Origin: Corynebacterium matruchotii
GTDB taxonomy: Bacteria > Actinomycetota > Actinomycetes > Mycobacteriales > Mycobacteriaceae
DNA length: 64,000 bases
Direction: 5' to 3'
NCBI RefSeq assembly: GCF_011612265.2
Contig: NZ_CP050134.2
Location: forward strand, 2,170,001-2,234,000
Shown: in pieces, positions 56,689 through 64,000 of the stretch
How positions within the stretch are numbered: position 1 is the first letter of the stretch
How the letters are laid out: each line of letters begins with the position of its first letter
The notes under the pieces: generated by a model
Databases searched by the model: none
Seen by the model: the letters and a program-made list of their open reading frames with translations, nothing else
Told to the model about the DNA's origin: nothing
Made by a program: the position numbers and the translations under genes

Positions 56689-57736
56689 GGGCCCTCGCTC
56701 GCTCCAGCTCCCACCGCAGCTGTGCTTCCGAAGGTGATTGCACCGGGATAAACGCTGCCTCCCGGAATCGACGTGACGCCGGCGAGCTCTTGGCATAGCC
56801 AGCCCCGCCCGCGACCCGCACCTCCACATTAGCGGCGGCAACCGCAACCTCGGCGGCCTCTAACCGTAATTCCAATAACTCCACGGGGCTAATATCCGAA
56901 TTACCAACACGGGTAATAATGTTTTCCTGCCGCGCAATAATGTCAGAAACTTTCGCAGCAATATCCTGAACCTCATCGGCGAAGGTCGCATTCACCCCAA
57001 ACAATCGTTCACTAGCAGCAACGATCGAAGCCTCGGCAACCCCAATGCATTCCGCGATTTGTAGGACCACAAACGTGGGCCGCACCTGGAGGATGAACGC
57101 ATCAAAATCGTGGGTGAGAACCTGCGACTCTGACACGAACACATTTTCTAATGAAACCCAGGCGGAGGCGGTGGCGTTCAAACCCAATAGACCAAACGGT
57201 TTCCCAAACGTAAGCCCCTCAACGCCGCTCTCTACAAAGATGAGCAGTCGTTCACCATCATCAGTGCGTACCGCGGTCACCAGCACGGCATCATCATACA
57301 GGTTTGATGCCCAGTTCAATTTGCCGGTCACCCGGTATCCGCCTTCAACCGGAGTAGCGGCCAGTTCGATCTCACCGCAACCGGCGAATTCCTTGAACGC
57401 GGCAGCCATGCCGGTGATGCCGGGGCGGGCACCGGAACGCAGCGACTGTTCCACTGCCGACGCCGCCGGCTTGTTGGCATTGGCCAGATAGGTTTGGGTC
57501 ATGAGGTGGGCCCAAATAGTGAACCCAACCGACAGGTCGCGGCGGGAGATTTCCCGAACAGTTCGAGCCGCGGTGAGCAGATCCGTATCGAGCAGGCCGA
57601 CTTCGGCGAGGACCGGCAGAATGTAACGTGCGTCTTCGGTCCCTGCGTCAACTACCTTCGCTTTCTCACTCACAGTTTCGAGAATGCTGGGGTCAACGAC
57701 GAGGGGTGCGGTAGCTTGTTCGATGATAGCGGTCAT
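56681..57736 (-). CDS. Acyl-CoA dehydrogenase-fold monooxygenase (DszC/SfnC-like)
   Basis: A 351-residue protein of the acyl-CoA dehydrogenase fold: helical N-terminal domain, middle beta domain (GGYRVTGKLNWASNLYDDAVL) and a C-terminal helical domain ending GGAGYAKSSPASRRFREA. Pairing with a flavin reductase and the absence of a CoA-metabolism context point to an FMNH2-dependent oxygenase, as in dibenzothiophene or dimethyl-sulfone desulfurisation. The neighbouring remains of a sulfonate-type transporter and a McbR-like site support a role in organic sulfur use. Substrate unknown. It starts 3 bases after the OsmC-like gene. Confidence 0.8.
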   Translation of the reverse strand: MTAIIEQATAPLVVDPSILETVSEKAKVVDAGTEDARYILPVLAEVGLLDTDLLTAARTVREISRRDLSVGFTIWAHLMTQTYLANANKPAASAVEQSLRSGARPGITGMAAAFKEFAGCGEIELAATPVEGGYRVTGKLNWASNLYDDAVLVTAVRTDDGERLLIFVESGVEGLTFGKPFGLLGLNATASAWVSLENVFVSESQVLTHDFDAFILQVRPTFVVLQIAECIGVAEASIVAASERLFGVNATFADEVQDIAAKVSDIIARQENIITRVGNSDISPVELLELRLEAAEVAVAAANVEVRVAGGAGYAKSSPASRRFREAAFIPVQSPSEAQLRWELERARAHA

Positions 57737-57739
57737 AGG

Positions 57740-58288
57740 TTATACCAATTCGGAGGTGAGGCGAGCGGGACGAGTGTAGGTATTAACCACGGGTGACCAC
57801 TTGATGGCATCGCGGTGAATTTGGTCGAGGGTGTCACGGTCGGCGTCGCCTTCAAGCTTCACCTTGACGCGAACGTCGGAAACTCCGGGACGCTTGTCGT
57901 CGGAAAGGTCGCCAACACCCCAGGTGGGAGAAATATCAATGTCACCTTCGATATCAATTTCGATTGCGGTAAGGGTAACGCCACGGTGGGTGGCAATGGC
58001 CTGAATGCCTACGGAGATGCAGGCTGCGAGTGCGGCTTGAGCAACCTCGGTGGGGTTGGGTGCGGAGTCGTCACCTAGCAGCGCCGGGGGCTCAGACACA
58101 AGCACTGGATCCAACCCACGCACCTTGGTGTAATTACGGAATTGCCCGTCGGCCTCGGTGTGGGTGCGCACGGTCTTCCGGCCCCCCTCGGGGTTGTCGA
58201 TGTTCTTCTGCGCAAGCTTGGCAAGCCCCTCCTTGTCGATGGGCTGGAGGGGTTCGCCTGGGTTGTGGTTGGGGGTGAGGTCACTCAT
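57740..58288 (-). CDS. OsmC-like protein lacking the second active cysteine
   Basis: A 182-residue protein with the OsmC/Ohr fold: NPTEVAQAALAACISVGIQAIA carries the first catalytic cysteine (C90). The second OsmC cysteine, normally in a CPVSN context, is serine (KWSPVVNT, S165), so peroxide reduction by the two-Cys mechanism seems lost. OsmC homologues often accompany sulfur-oxidising flavin monooxygenases. First gene of a three-gene operon, with AAGGAG just upstream of the ATG. Confidence 0.88.
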   Translation of the reverse strand: MSDLTPNHNPGEPLQPIDKEGLAKLAQKNIDNPEGGRKTVRTHTEADGQFRNYTKVRGLDPVLVSEPPALLGDDSAPNPTEVAQAALAACISVGIQAIATHRGVTLTAIEIDIEGDIDISPTWGVGDLSDDKRPGVSDVRVKVKLEGDADRDTLDQIHRDAIKWSPVVNTYTRPARLTSELV

Positions 58289-58536
58289 GGTAAGACTCCT
58301 TCAATGTGTCATCGTTGATCGAATTAGGAACCGACACTAACACATAATTTCCAGGTTTGCATACTACTTAGTGCGCCCTTATTCGATAGGTTCATGGGTT
58401 TTTACAATCAGATAACCGTAAATAAATCGGTCCCTACCACCTGCGATATTAATTTTTAGACTTTTCCATTCGCCCTCAGAGATCATGAAAAGTAGACAGG
58501 ATAGATCACTATGAATTAGAGTTAAATACCAGTTTT

Positions 58537-58552
58537 AAGACCGATCAGTCTA
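58537..58552. promoter_or_regulatory. McbR-like operator
   Basis: AAGAC-CGATCA-GTCTA differs by one base from the McbR consensus of C. glutamicum, TAGAC-N6-GTCTA. McbR represses methionine, cysteine and sulfur-assimilation genes. The site lies between the OsmC-monooxygenase operon and the transporter remnants. Confidence 0.6.
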
Positions 58553-58579
58553 CCAATGAAGACTAAGAGAGGTGCCGCA

Positions 58580-58809
58580 GGAAACCTATTATGCTCTCAC
58601 CACGTGAACCATCAACAAGTGTTAGCGTTGGCTACCGCGCCACCCCTCGCTTCCTGCACGCTCAGCGTCACAACCCCGCGAACCAGCGGCCGCCATCGCC
58701 CGCGCGGCGCCGTTGATACTTGCCGACGCCCAGGGTTATTTCGCCGACCAAAACATCACCGTATCGCTGCGCAAATATGCCGGGTGGACAGGCCGTTATT
58801 CTCGCTAAC
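58580..58809 (+). pseudogene. Remnant of an ABC-type sulfonate/nitrate/taurine substrate-binding protein (SsuA-like)
   Basis: An ATG at 58591 opens a frame VSVGYRATPRFLHAQ that stops at 58714. From about 58702, a different frame reads APLILADAQGYFADQN followed by ITVSLRKYAGWTGR, the typical N-terminal lobe of NMT1/SsuA-type binding proteins, and then stops at 58807. The rest of the gene is gone. Frameshift and deletion both evident. Confidence 0.65.
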
Positions 58810-58885
58810 ATGCACCGCAACCGCAGCAACCACGACCGCCTCGACCCCAGGGAAGCAAACACACATTCGGTCCATAATTATCTAA

Positions 58886-59074
58886 GCCTTGCTATTAGCA
58901 ATCTTCCTATCGCTTTGGCAGTTGGCTATCACCGCCGGCTGGCTCACAGAGTTAGCCCCTACCCCAGTGCGCACCATCACCAGTGTTACTGCGCATGTTG
59001 CGCTGTCCGATATCACCAAGTTGTATGGTTCGCACACGATGATTACAGATGTCGCACTGCTGGGAAATATCTGA
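58886..59074 (+). pseudogene. Remnant of an ABC permease (SsuC-like)
   Basis: The frame LLAIFLSLWQLAITAGWLTE, then LAPTPVRTITSVTAHVAL, matches the N-terminal end of SsuC/TauC/NrtB permeases (W-Q-L...GWL...PTP). It ends at a stop after about 60 residues; the transmembrane core is missing. No start codon with a ribosome-binding site. Confidence 0.6.
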
Positions 59075-59076
59075 AG

Positions 59077-59114
59077 GCTTTTCGACAACCACACGGAGCC
59101 GGTCGTCGAAAAGC
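59077..59114 (-). terminator. Hairpin downstream of the MacB-like operon
   Basis: GCTTTTCGAC pairs with GTCGAAAAGC, with a GC-rich loop. It follows the permease stop by about 8 bases. The same CTTTTCGACG motif forms the stem of the hairpin at 63638. Confidence 0.7.
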
Positions 59115-59121
59115 TCGGAGA

Positions 59122-60414
59122 TTATTCGTATCGTAGTGCCTCGATAGGGTCGAGTTTGCCGGCACGGCCGGCGGGGTACCAGCCGAAGAACAAGCCGATG
59201 ACGAGGCAGAACATAAGGGATCCGATCATACCCATGATGGGCGGCATGGTCATGGTTTGGAACATGAGTTGGCATACCAGTGGCCCGAGGACGGCACCGA
59301 TGGCCATGCCGATAAAGCCACCGATGAGGCACACCACCATTGCTTCAATGACGAATTGTCTGCGAATGTCTTTGCGGGTGGCGCCGAGGGCTTTACGAAT
59401 GCCAATTTCGCGGGTGCGTTCGGTCACGGTGATGAGCATAATGTTCATGACACCAATGCCGCCAACCATGAGGGAGATAGCACCAATGCCAGCAATAGCG
59501 GCGCTGATGCCACCAAGGACATTGTTGACATTTTCTAATTCTTTGGTGTAATCCCGAACCTTCATTTCGTATTCGGGGTTCCCCTCAAACCGTGGTTTGA
59601 AATAGTCTGCAATGGTTGTCTTGATTTGTTGCAAATCTCCTGCGGCCGCCGGGGTGGTACGGAATGTGACTGACTGCCAGGTACCTGCCCGGTCGCTGAG
59701 CCGGGATTCCAGGGTGTAGGGCACGTACATGCTACTGGATTCCGGCCCACGCCCATTCAATAAGCCTTTCTTGGGTTCTTTGAGCACGCCCACAACAGTG
59801 AAGTCGCTGAGGCCGTCGTCAGATTCGAAGGTTATTTCTTTGCCGAGGGCGGCTTGGATATTGTCACCGAATATTTGTTTGGCAAGTTTATTGTTGAGCA
59901 CCGCGACAGGTTTGTTATTGTCGATGTCGTCTTGGGTGAGGCCATGCCCCACTTCGATTTGGGAGTTATTTTGGACGAAGTAGTAGGGGTTGACGAAGAA
60001 GGTGGAGCCGTTGATGGTTTTACTATCATAAATGAGGTCACCACTGTAGGAGGAATTTCCACCAATGGACACCCCGGCTAGTTTGTCGCCCAGGAGGTCT
60101 TTGATCCGATCAATGTCATCGCTGGTGATTTCGTAGGAGGGGTCGTCGAGACGGCCGGAATAGTAGTAATATTCTTCGCCACCGGCCTGCTGTAATTCTT
60201 CCTCCGTAGGGATGGGCCGGGCTTCGGCGACTATTTCGACACCACCATCGTTGTTGAGGCTGGATAGGGTGTCTTCACGCAAACCATCACCAATGGTAAG
60301 GATGGTGATGACGGAGGCGATACCGATAATCACACCCAGGAGAGTAAGGGCGGACCGCATCTTATTGGTGCGAAGGTTCGACAGCGCCAGGGTGAGGGAT
60401 TCAAAAATACTCAC
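59122..60414 (-). CDS. MacB-like ABC transporter permease
   Basis: A 430-residue protein: N-terminal membrane helix (about 20-42, MRSALTLLGVIIGIASVITI), a large extracytoplasmic MacB_PCD domain, and a C-terminal FtsX domain with three helices (NVLGGISAAIAGIGAISLMVGGIGVMNIM, then RTREIGIRKALGATRKDIRRQF). The GTG start at 60414 directly follows the ATPase stop and has GGGAGGTGA upstream. With the ATPase and the adaptor it forms an efflux or protein/lipid export system; the substrate cannot be told. Confidence 0.92.
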   Translation of the reverse strand: MSIFESLTLALSNLRTNKMRSALTLLGVIIGIASVITILTIGDGLREDTLSSLNNDGGVEIVAEARPIPTEEELQQAGGEEYYYYSGRLDDPSYEITSDDIDRIKDLLGDKLAGVSIGGNSSYSGDLIYDSKTINGSTFFVNPYYFVQNNSQIEVGHGLTQDDIDNNKPVAVLNNKLAKQIFGDNIQAALGKEITFESDDGLSDFTVVGVLKEPKKGLLNGRGPESSSMYVPYTLESRLSDRAGTWQSVTFRTTPAAAGDLQQIKTTIADYFKPRFEGNPEYEMKVRDYTKELENVNNVLGGISAAIAGIGAISLMVGGIGVMNIMLITVTERTREIGIRKALGATRKDIRRQFVIEAMVVCLIGGFIGMAIGAVLGPLVCQLMFQTMTMPPIMGMIGSLMFCLVIGLFFGWYPAGRAGKLDPIEALRYE

Positions 60415-61554
60415 TTAGTCGTCACCTCCCGGGGTGGCCTTGGAATCGGAAGCGGACCCACCCGACTGACCAAACCTAGGCCAGGTAGCACCCGTACCAG
60501 TGCCGGTGGTAACGCCGCGCCAGGCTTCCCCACTCTGCCCCTGGGCGGTGGTAGAATGCCGCTGCGACTTCGATTTCGCCTTCTTCACCTTTGGTTTTGC
60601 CGGCACCTTCGGCTTGGTCGACACCGTTGGTTTGCCTGATGCTGCTGGCTTGGGGGCCGGCGTTGGCGATGATGCCCCGGCAGCCGGCGTCGAAGCTGCT
60701 GGCGTTGCATTTGTCGGTGATTGCGAAGCCGCCGCAGCCTTGGCCTCGGCGGCCGCAATATCGTCAGGCGTGATTGCAGTAAACGGGCCGGTTGCAGGGG
60801 CAAGCATGACCGCCGGCACAATCCCGTTCTGGGGGGCCGGCGGGCCGGTCAGTATGCCGTCGTTCATGGTGACAATGCGGGTGGTTTCCTCCGCCAACTC
60901 CGGGTTGTGGGTGATGAGTGCAATGGTCACGCCATGGTTTTGATTCAGGTCGTGAAAGAGGTCCATGACCATGCGACCGGTGGCGGTGTCGAGCGCACCG
61001 GTGGGCTCGTCGGCAAGCATGAGATCGGGCGAGTTACTGAGCGCCCGGGCAATGGCTACCCGCTGTTTTTGGCCGCCGGACAGTTCGGCGGGCAAATGAT
61101 CGGCGCGCTCCTGCATGCCCACCATTTCTAGTAGATGGTTGGCGCGTTCTGTGCGGTCCTTGCGGTCTACGCCGGCGTACATCATAGGGAGTTCCACATT
61201 GCGACGCGCGGAGATGCGCCCAATCAGGTTGAAGTTCTGGAACACGAAACCAATGTGTTTGGAACGGTAGAGGGCGGCCTTGTCGTCGGAAAGCTCCAGG
61301 ACGTCGACGCCATCGAGATTATAGGTTCCGGACGTGGGCTTATCCAATAATCCAATAATATTCATGAGGGTTGATTTGCCGGAGCCCGAGGTACCGACCA
61401 CGGAAAGAAATTCGCCGCGCGCCAGGTTAAAGTTCACACCGTGGAGGATTGTGAGTTCGTTGGGGGTGCCGATATTGAAGGTTTTGACAATGTCCTGCAT
61501 GTCGATGAGCAGGTCGGAGTCGGTTTCCTCCGCGGGGTTGCGTTTCTTCGCCAT
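60415..61554 (-). CDS. MacB-type ABC transporter ATP-binding protein with long C-terminal tail
   Basis: A 379-residue protein. The ATPase core (about residues 10-235) has Walker [10 protein letters not shown], the Q-loop FQNFNL, signature LSGGQKQR and Walker [13 protein letters not shown]. From about 245 on an unusual 130-residue tail, rich in Ala/Pro/Thr then Lys/Pro ([20 protein letters not shown]), ends in a Gly/Ser/Thr stretch. It pairs with the FtsX-type permease downstream, with which its stop is contiguous. Confidence 0.93.
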   Translation of the reverse strand: MAKKRNPAEETDSDLLIDMQDIVKTFNIGTPNELTILHGVNFNLARGEFLSVVGTSGSGKSTLMNIIGLLDKPTSGTYNLDGVDVLELSDDKAALYRSKHIGFVFQNFNLIGRISARRNVELPMMYAGVDRKDRTERANHLLEMVGMQERADHLPAELSGGQKQRVAIARALSNSPDLMLADEPTGALDTATGRMVMDLFHDLNQNHGVTIALITHNPELAEETTRIVTMNDGILTGPPAPQNGIVPAVMLAPATGPFTAITPDDIAAAEAKAAAASQSPTNATPAASTPAAGASSPTPAPKPAASGKPTVSTKPKVPAKPKVKKAKSKSQRHSTTAQGQSGEAWRGVTTGTGTGATWPRFGQSGGSASDSKATPGGDD

Positions 61555-61584
61555 TTTCTGCCTTTCACTGCCCTGACTCGGGGG

Positions 61585-63465
61585 CTATCGTACTTCTGCC
61601 GCGGCGGTGCTTGTTGCAGTCCCACTGGCACCGCTAGCGCCGGCACCATCCGCGCCCCCGGGGGCTGCGGTGTCGACTGTGGCTTTCTGCCCCACGGATT
61701 GGCGGTATTTCGCGGCATCCACCAGGATCTTGTCACCCTTCTTTGCCTCGCCGGAAAGAACCTCCACATCGAAATCGGTCTTGCTGCCCAGTTTCACGGT
61801 GCGTTCCACGATGGTGTCGTCGGCGGCGATGGCCAGGACTTTTTTCTTGCCTTGGTCTTCGTACACGGCAGATTGGGGGATGACCATCTTATCAGAGGCC
61901 TCCCGGGTAATAATCCGGGCCTTGGCGGTGGAGCCCAACCGCAGGGTTCCCTTATTGCCTAGCACCTCGATCTCAACGGGGAAGTTCACCTTATTATTAC
62001 TGCCACTGGCACCAGACGATCCACCGGAAGCGGAACCACCGGCCGAGCCACCACTGGCGGGAGTCGCTGGGGTTTCCTGTGGTGCCGCAACCGTGGAGAC
62101 GAAGGAGACTTTACCTTGGAATTTCTTGTCACCAGTACCGGGGGTGGTGAATTCCACCCGCTGACCAACGGCAATCTTGGCGACGTCGATTTCTTTCACA
62201 TTGGCGTGAACAATCATGCGGGCATCATCGGCAATGGTCATGAGGGCGCCATTCGCGGCCGACCCCTGCTTGGCGGCAACATTGGTGACCACCCCGTCGA
62301 AGGGAGCGCGAATCTGTGCGGAGGCGATATCGAGTTTGAGTTGGTTATCGCCGGCATTATTGGAGGCCTGGGCAGCCCGAGCATTCCGCACCGCATTATC
62401 AATGGCGGCCTGATTGTCTTCCATTTGGAATTGGGCATTGCGTTCCGCCACGGCAAGCGCGGTAGCAGCATCCTTTTTTTCTTCGAACGTCTTAGCGACA
62501 TTACGTTGATCAGTGACGAGCTTATTGTCGGCCTGAGCCAAGGTGGCCTCGTAGCTGTCCTGGGATTCCCGCAGGTTCCGGTCGGCGGCCTGTAGCTTAT
62601 TGGTCACGTCGGCGGCATCCAGCCCGGAGTCAATAGTATTACGGTATTGTTTGTTTACGGAGTTTTGCAGGGTTTCCACCCGCTCTTCGGATGCCTTGAT
62701 TTGCGCCTGGATCTGGACCTGCTGCTCCGGGCTAGCCCCATCGAGTTGGGCCTTGAGCTCCGCAAGATTGCTCTGCTCGGTGGCCAGTGATCGGCGTTCC
62801 GTGTCCTGGTCTTGGAGGGTTCCTACCGCCTTGAGACCCATGCGAGCAGCCTCAACGTTAGTGTTCATGCTGTCCTGGCGGGCATTTTCGATCTTGGACT
62901 GTTGGGCGGCGATGTCTTGCTGCTTCCCATTGCCACGCAGGGCACTTTCCAGCTGGAAGTTGCGGTTTGCCTCATCGTAAGCGGATTCGGCTGTGCGCAA
63001 TGCGGCCTTGGCGTTATTAATGTCCTGGTTCATACCGTTATCCAGCAGTTCCTTATACCGGTTGTAGCGGGATTCAGCGCCCTTGATTTCGGCAATGGAA
63101 TTGGCTTCGTTGGTGGCTGCTTGTGCCTTGCTTTTCGCTAATTCGGTTTCTTTATCGGTGACATCAAGGTTGGCGACCAATTGGTCCGCCTGTACCCGGT
63201 CTCCCACTTTGACATTGAGTTGGTTGACCGGGCCGGTGAGTCGGGTGGAGAGCACCATGGATTTTTGGGGTTCTACGTTGCCGGACACGGCGACGCGCTG
63301 CGAATTATCACGCTTATCAAGAACCTGAACATCAGAGGAAGCTAATGTGATGGCGGATGAATTCGCAAAGAACGAATACATGGCTACGCCTATCAATGTG
63401 ATTATCACAACCGCTGCGGCGATAATGAAAAACACCTTACGCTTACTAAGGTTTTTTATTCTCAC
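61585..63465 (-). CDS. Membrane-fusion-type adaptor protein (HlyD/MacA-like)
   Basis: A 626-residue protein, long for this family. A single membrane helix lies at about 11-33. A barrel-sandwich half-motif (LNVKVGDRVQADQLVANLDV) follows, then a coiled-coil hairpin of about 270 residues (Ala/Gln/Glu-rich, containing heptad-like NAKAALRTAESAYDEANR), the second half-motif (IRAPFDGVVTNVAAKQGSAA), a Gly/Ser-rich linker (GGSAGGSASGGSSGASGS) and beta-barrel domain. The start is GTG at 63465. First gene of the adaptor-ATPase-permease operon; in a corynebacterium it probably spans toward the mycomembrane. Confidence 0.88.
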   Translation of the reverse strand: MRIKNLSKRKVFFIIAAAVVIITLIGVAMYSFFANSSAITLASSDVQVLDKRDNSQRVAVSGNVEPQKSMVLSTRLTGPVNQLNVKVGDRVQADQLVANLDVTDKETELAKSKAQAATNEANSIAEIKGAESRYNRYKELLDNGMNQDINNAKAALRTAESAYDEANRNFQLESALRGNGKQQDIAAQQSKIENARQDSMNTNVEAARMGLKAVGTLQDQDTERRSLATEQSNLAELKAQLDGASPEQQVQIQAQIKASEERVETLQNSVNKQYRNTIDSGLDAADVTNKLQAADRNLRESQDSYEATLAQADNKLVTDQRNVAKTFEEKKDAATALAVAERNAQFQMEDNQAAIDNAVRNARAAQASNNAGDNQLKLDIASAQIRAPFDGVVTNVAAKQGSAANGALMTIADDARMIVHANVKEIDVAKIAVGQRVEFTTPGTGDKKFQGKVSFVSTVAAPQETPATPASGGSAGGSASGGSSGASGSNNKVNFPVEIEVLGNKGTLRLGSTAKARIITREASDKMVIPQSAVYEDQGKKKVLAIAADDTIVERTVKLGSKTDFDVEVLSGEAKKGDKILVDAAKYRQSVGQKATVDTAAPGGADGAGASGASGTATSTAAAEVR

Positions 63466-63580
63466 TGCTGCTATGCCTTTCTGCTTCCTGAATTAACGGT
63501 ATCGAAAGTAAAATTAGCATAGTAACAATTGTGCAGCACGGCCTAGCACGCTTTTGGGGTGGGGGGAAACCCTGATGTCG

Positions 63581-63602
63581 GACTCATACTGTGGTATGAG
63601 TC
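63581..63602. promoter_or_regulatory. Perfect 9-4-9 palindrome upstream of the export operon
   Basis: GACTCATAC-TGTG-GTATGAGTC, about 115 bases before the adaptor GTG. On the plus strand it is followed by TGAGTTTTT, so it could be an operator or a weak terminator. Confidence 0.55.
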
Positions 63603-63637
63603 TGAGTTTTTCCTGAGGTTACGATATAAAAAATAAT

Positions 63638-63680
63638 GCTTTTCGACGCTCAGGGCAAACCCCTAGGGGCGTCGAAAAGC
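63638..63680. terminator. Terminator of the PTS gene
   Basis: GCTTTTCGACGC pairs with GCGTCGAAAAGC around an inner CAGGG / CCCTAGG region. It lies 8 bases past the PTS stop codon. Confidence 0.8.
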
Positions 63681-63687
63681 AATTGAA

Positions 63688-64000
63688 TTACTGAGCCTCG
63701 GCTGGGACCGGTTTCGGATCAACCGTCATGAGTGCATCACCAGCAGTAATATTACTCGGCAATGGCAAACCTGCGGCAGGAATCACCGGGCCGGTGCGTT
63801 TCGAGTTCGACACCACAATCGGGGTGGTTACCTCATATCCTGCGGCCTTAATGGCATCGATGTCAAATTCGCCCAACAGGTCGCCGGCCTGCACCTCATC
63901 ATCCTGTTGTGCAGCAGGTTTGAAGTGCTCACCCTTGAGATTCACGGTATCAAATCCGATGTGCATGAGGACATCGACGTTCTTGCCGTCGGCGCCTTTG
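63688..64000 (-). CDS. PTS sugar permease, C-terminal IIA domain (partial, 5' part beyond the window)
   Basis: The last 104 residues of a crr-type (glucose family) IIA domain. DVLMHIGFDTVNLKGEHF contains the histidine (codon at 63963-63961) that accepts phosphate from HPr, and GDLLGEFDIDAIKAAGYEVTTPIVVSN is the conserved later part. In corynebacteria such domains form the C-terminus of IIBCA permeases (PtsG, PtsS, BglF types). Which sugar it carries cannot be told without the missing IIB and IIC domains. Confidence 0.9.
   Translation of the reverse strand, partial: KGADGKNVDVLMHIGFDTVNLKGEHFKPAAQQDDEVQAGDLLGEFDIDAIKAAGYEVTTPIVVSNSKRTGPVIPAAGLPLPSNITAGDALMTVDPKPVPAEAQ

Overview
The window looks like chromosome from a mycolic-acid-containing Corynebacterium. 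It carries a mycolyltransferase of the antigen 85 family, a complete ESX-4 type VII secretion locus beside rplM-rpsI-glmM and truA-rplQ-rpoA, and an overall order (rpsH-rplF-rplR-rpsE-rpmD-rplO, gap, secY-adk, map, L,D-transpeptidase, infA-rpsM-rpsK-rpsD-rpoA-rplQ-truA, ESX-4, rplM-rpsI, glmM, alr, tsaE) that, from memory, matches C. glutamicum read backwards. The species cannot be named from the sequence. Base composition is moderately GC-rich, with AT-rich islands between genes (for example 9.6-9.9 kb).

Layout. 0-1.6 kb: tsaE (cut by the window edge) and alr. 2.2-4.6 kb: the NAD-salvage unit nrtR, pnuC-nadR, with an NrtR-type operator lying between the -35 and -10 of pnuC. 4.7-7.3 kb: an alpha/beta-hydrolase-fold protein and a three-gene operon of ESX-associated proteins. 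7.7-12.7 kb: glmM, a mycolyltransferase, rpsI and rplM. 13.1-27.5 kb: ESX-4 (two WXG100 proteins, an Rv3446c-like protein, eccC, then divergent eccD-mycP, a PGPGW membrane protein, eccB and a large DUF6541-type membrane protein). 27.6-36.8 kb: truA, two unknown genes, the alpha-operon ribosomal genes, an L,D-transpeptidase, map, an IS3-derived HTH protein and adk. 36.8-38.1 kb: secY.

The most unusual part is 39.3-46.8 kb. Five paralogous tetratricopeptide-repeat genes sit in the gap between secY and rplO. Each is preceded by an almost identical octamer (TGTACAGT, once TGTAGAGT) exactly 6-7 bases before its ATG, with no ribosome-binding site. They look like a leaderless, co-regulated multigene family. 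Their function is not known to me.

48-50.8 kb holds rpsH to rplO. 51.4-58.3 kb holds a degenerate CPBP-type membrane protein, a TPP-riboswitch-controlled thiM and thiE-thiD-tenA fusion, and a putative organosulfur unit (OsmC-like protein, FMNH2-dependent monooxygenase, flavin reductase). Next to that unit are the decayed remains of a sulfonate/taurine-type ABC transporter behind a McbR-like operator. 59.1-63.5 kb is a MacAB-like export system, and the window ends inside the IIA domain of a PTS permease.

Scattered through intergenic DNA is a family of short inverted-repeat elements (about 70-160 bp, ends GTGCTGAGCTGGAGTT / AACTCCAGCTCAGCAC). I found about a dozen copies, two of them paired inside a roughly 300-bp duplicated block. 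A separate pair of large adjacent hairpins lies at 38.8-39.0 kb. A 35-bp sequence is shared by the promoter regions of the esx operon and the distant ESX-associated operon, which suggests common control.
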